From positions 1 through 64,000 of the forward strand of contig NZ_JAAHGH010000029.1 of assembly GCF_010672525.1 (NCBI RefSeq): DNA of 64,000 nt, written 5' to 3'. Position numbers and translations under genes: made by a program. Below are positions 63,503 to 64,000 of this stretch, piece by piece (the stretch's first letter is position 1; each line of letters begins with the position of its first letter). The notes below the pieces were generated by a model. The model made no database searches. It was given only the letters and a program-made list of their open reading frames with translations, and was not told where the DNA came from. This DNA is from Okeania sp. SIO2B3 (GTDB lineage Bacteria; Cyanobacteriota; Cyanobacteriia; Cyanobacteriales; Microcoleaceae).

Positions 63503-64000
63503 AGTAGGTGTTCAACAATTAATAATTAATAATTAATAATTAATAATTAATAATTAATCTGGAGAGTACAAAGTTCTCCCAAAAAACGGTTTATTTTGAA
63601 GACTGAAAGTATTACTGGCAAAGGCTTACAGTACTTACAGCTGTGAATGAAATTTTTTTAACCTTTAGATCGCTGAAAGCCTTAGCTAGCAATAGTTATT
63701 CCAAGAACTTTGCACTGTCTAGTAATTAATAATTGCTGAAAAAATTGGTTGGTGGGGGTAGGACACGGGGACACACCAGACGCGGAGACGGGTCGATTTG
63801 TGGGGGAACAGGCAACAGTTTCGGCCATTTTATGTGAAGAAATTTTCTTGAATTTCAGCAGAGAATTTCAGTAAATTGATGCCAATAAGAGCAAATAACT
63901 AGGAGAAAAACTGAATATAAAAAGCTCAATTACCTTAGCCATCTTGACTTTTGGCTTTATTCAGCAAGCCCTAATTAGTGATGAAAAAACTTATTTTCTG
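63503..64000. other. gap at the end of the window
   Basis: It begins with TAATTAATAATTAATAATTA iterations, then AT-rich DNA with no gene. A family-C end (TTCAGCAAGCCCTAATTAG, about 63960-63978) lies close to the window edge. Confidence 0.45.

Overview
The window looks like chromosome of a filamentous, non-heterocystous cyanobacterium of the Trichodesmium/Okeania/Lyngbya type. The reasons are the low GC content, many HIP1 octamers (GCGATCGC), a urtABCDE urea transporter, a DesA-type acyl-lipid desaturase, a cobN chelatase, several proteins known to me only from cyanobacteria, and low coding density (about 60-65% including pseudogenes). The intergenic space is crowded with short inverted-repeat elements. 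The genus assignment is inference. I found no rRNA, tRNA or CRISPR array.

Layout. 0.8-6.5 kb: a voltage-gated K+ channel with a zinc ribbon, a PLD-like/pentapeptide-repeat protein and a single-pass membrane protein. 7.3-14.7 kb: a surface-polysaccharide neighbourhood with a broken sulfotransferase, GT8-like, GT4 and GT2 glycosyltransferases, and two tandem sulfotransferase-like paralogues, flanked by TnpB/IS605-type remnants. 16.5-25.9 kb: an accessory island with a ParB-like/coiled-coil/Rho_N-like protein, a winged-helix protein, a P-loop ATPase, a Cas4-like protein whose catalytic residues look lost, and a two-gene operon. That operon encodes an HsdR_N-type nuclease domain fused to a ParA ATPase, followed by a ParB-like coiled-coil protein. 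This island is my best candidate for an undescribed system. 26.9-31 kb: desA, a small coiled-coil protein, a gene-free structured-RNA-like stretch, and thrC. 32-35.9 kb: a coiled-coil protein, a TnpB pseudogene with one in-frame stop, a YihY/BrkB membrane protein and a small membrane protein. 36.3-39 kb: a stand-alone 905-aa nuclease/NTPase protein that looks like a defence gene. 39.3-49.7 kb: a GHL10-type glycosidase, an 83-bp tandem repeat field, a small membrane-anchored protein, a giant cobN carrying thirteen in-frame 93-bp repeats and followed by five degenerate copies of its own 3' end, and a membrane protein. 50.5-51.3 kb: an SGNH hydrolase gene with one stop codon in the catalytic block. 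52-61.2 kb: urtA, urtB, urtC, urtD and urtE, all in one direction but spread apart by repeat elements and interrupted by two small opposite-strand genes. 61.8-63.5 kb: a DUF1574-like lipoprotein.

Repeats are the other theme. At least five families of short inverted-repeat elements (called A-E here) lie in the gaps. For one family 8-bp target duplications are visible, and several are nested: C inside B, B inside B, C inside C, A inside D. A 101-bp element inserted in one of three tandem blocks can be compared with an empty site in its neighbour. A GC-rich 20-30 bp palindromic module occurs inside other repeats and once inside a tnpB gene. These insertions explain the dispersed urt cluster and several unusual gene ends.
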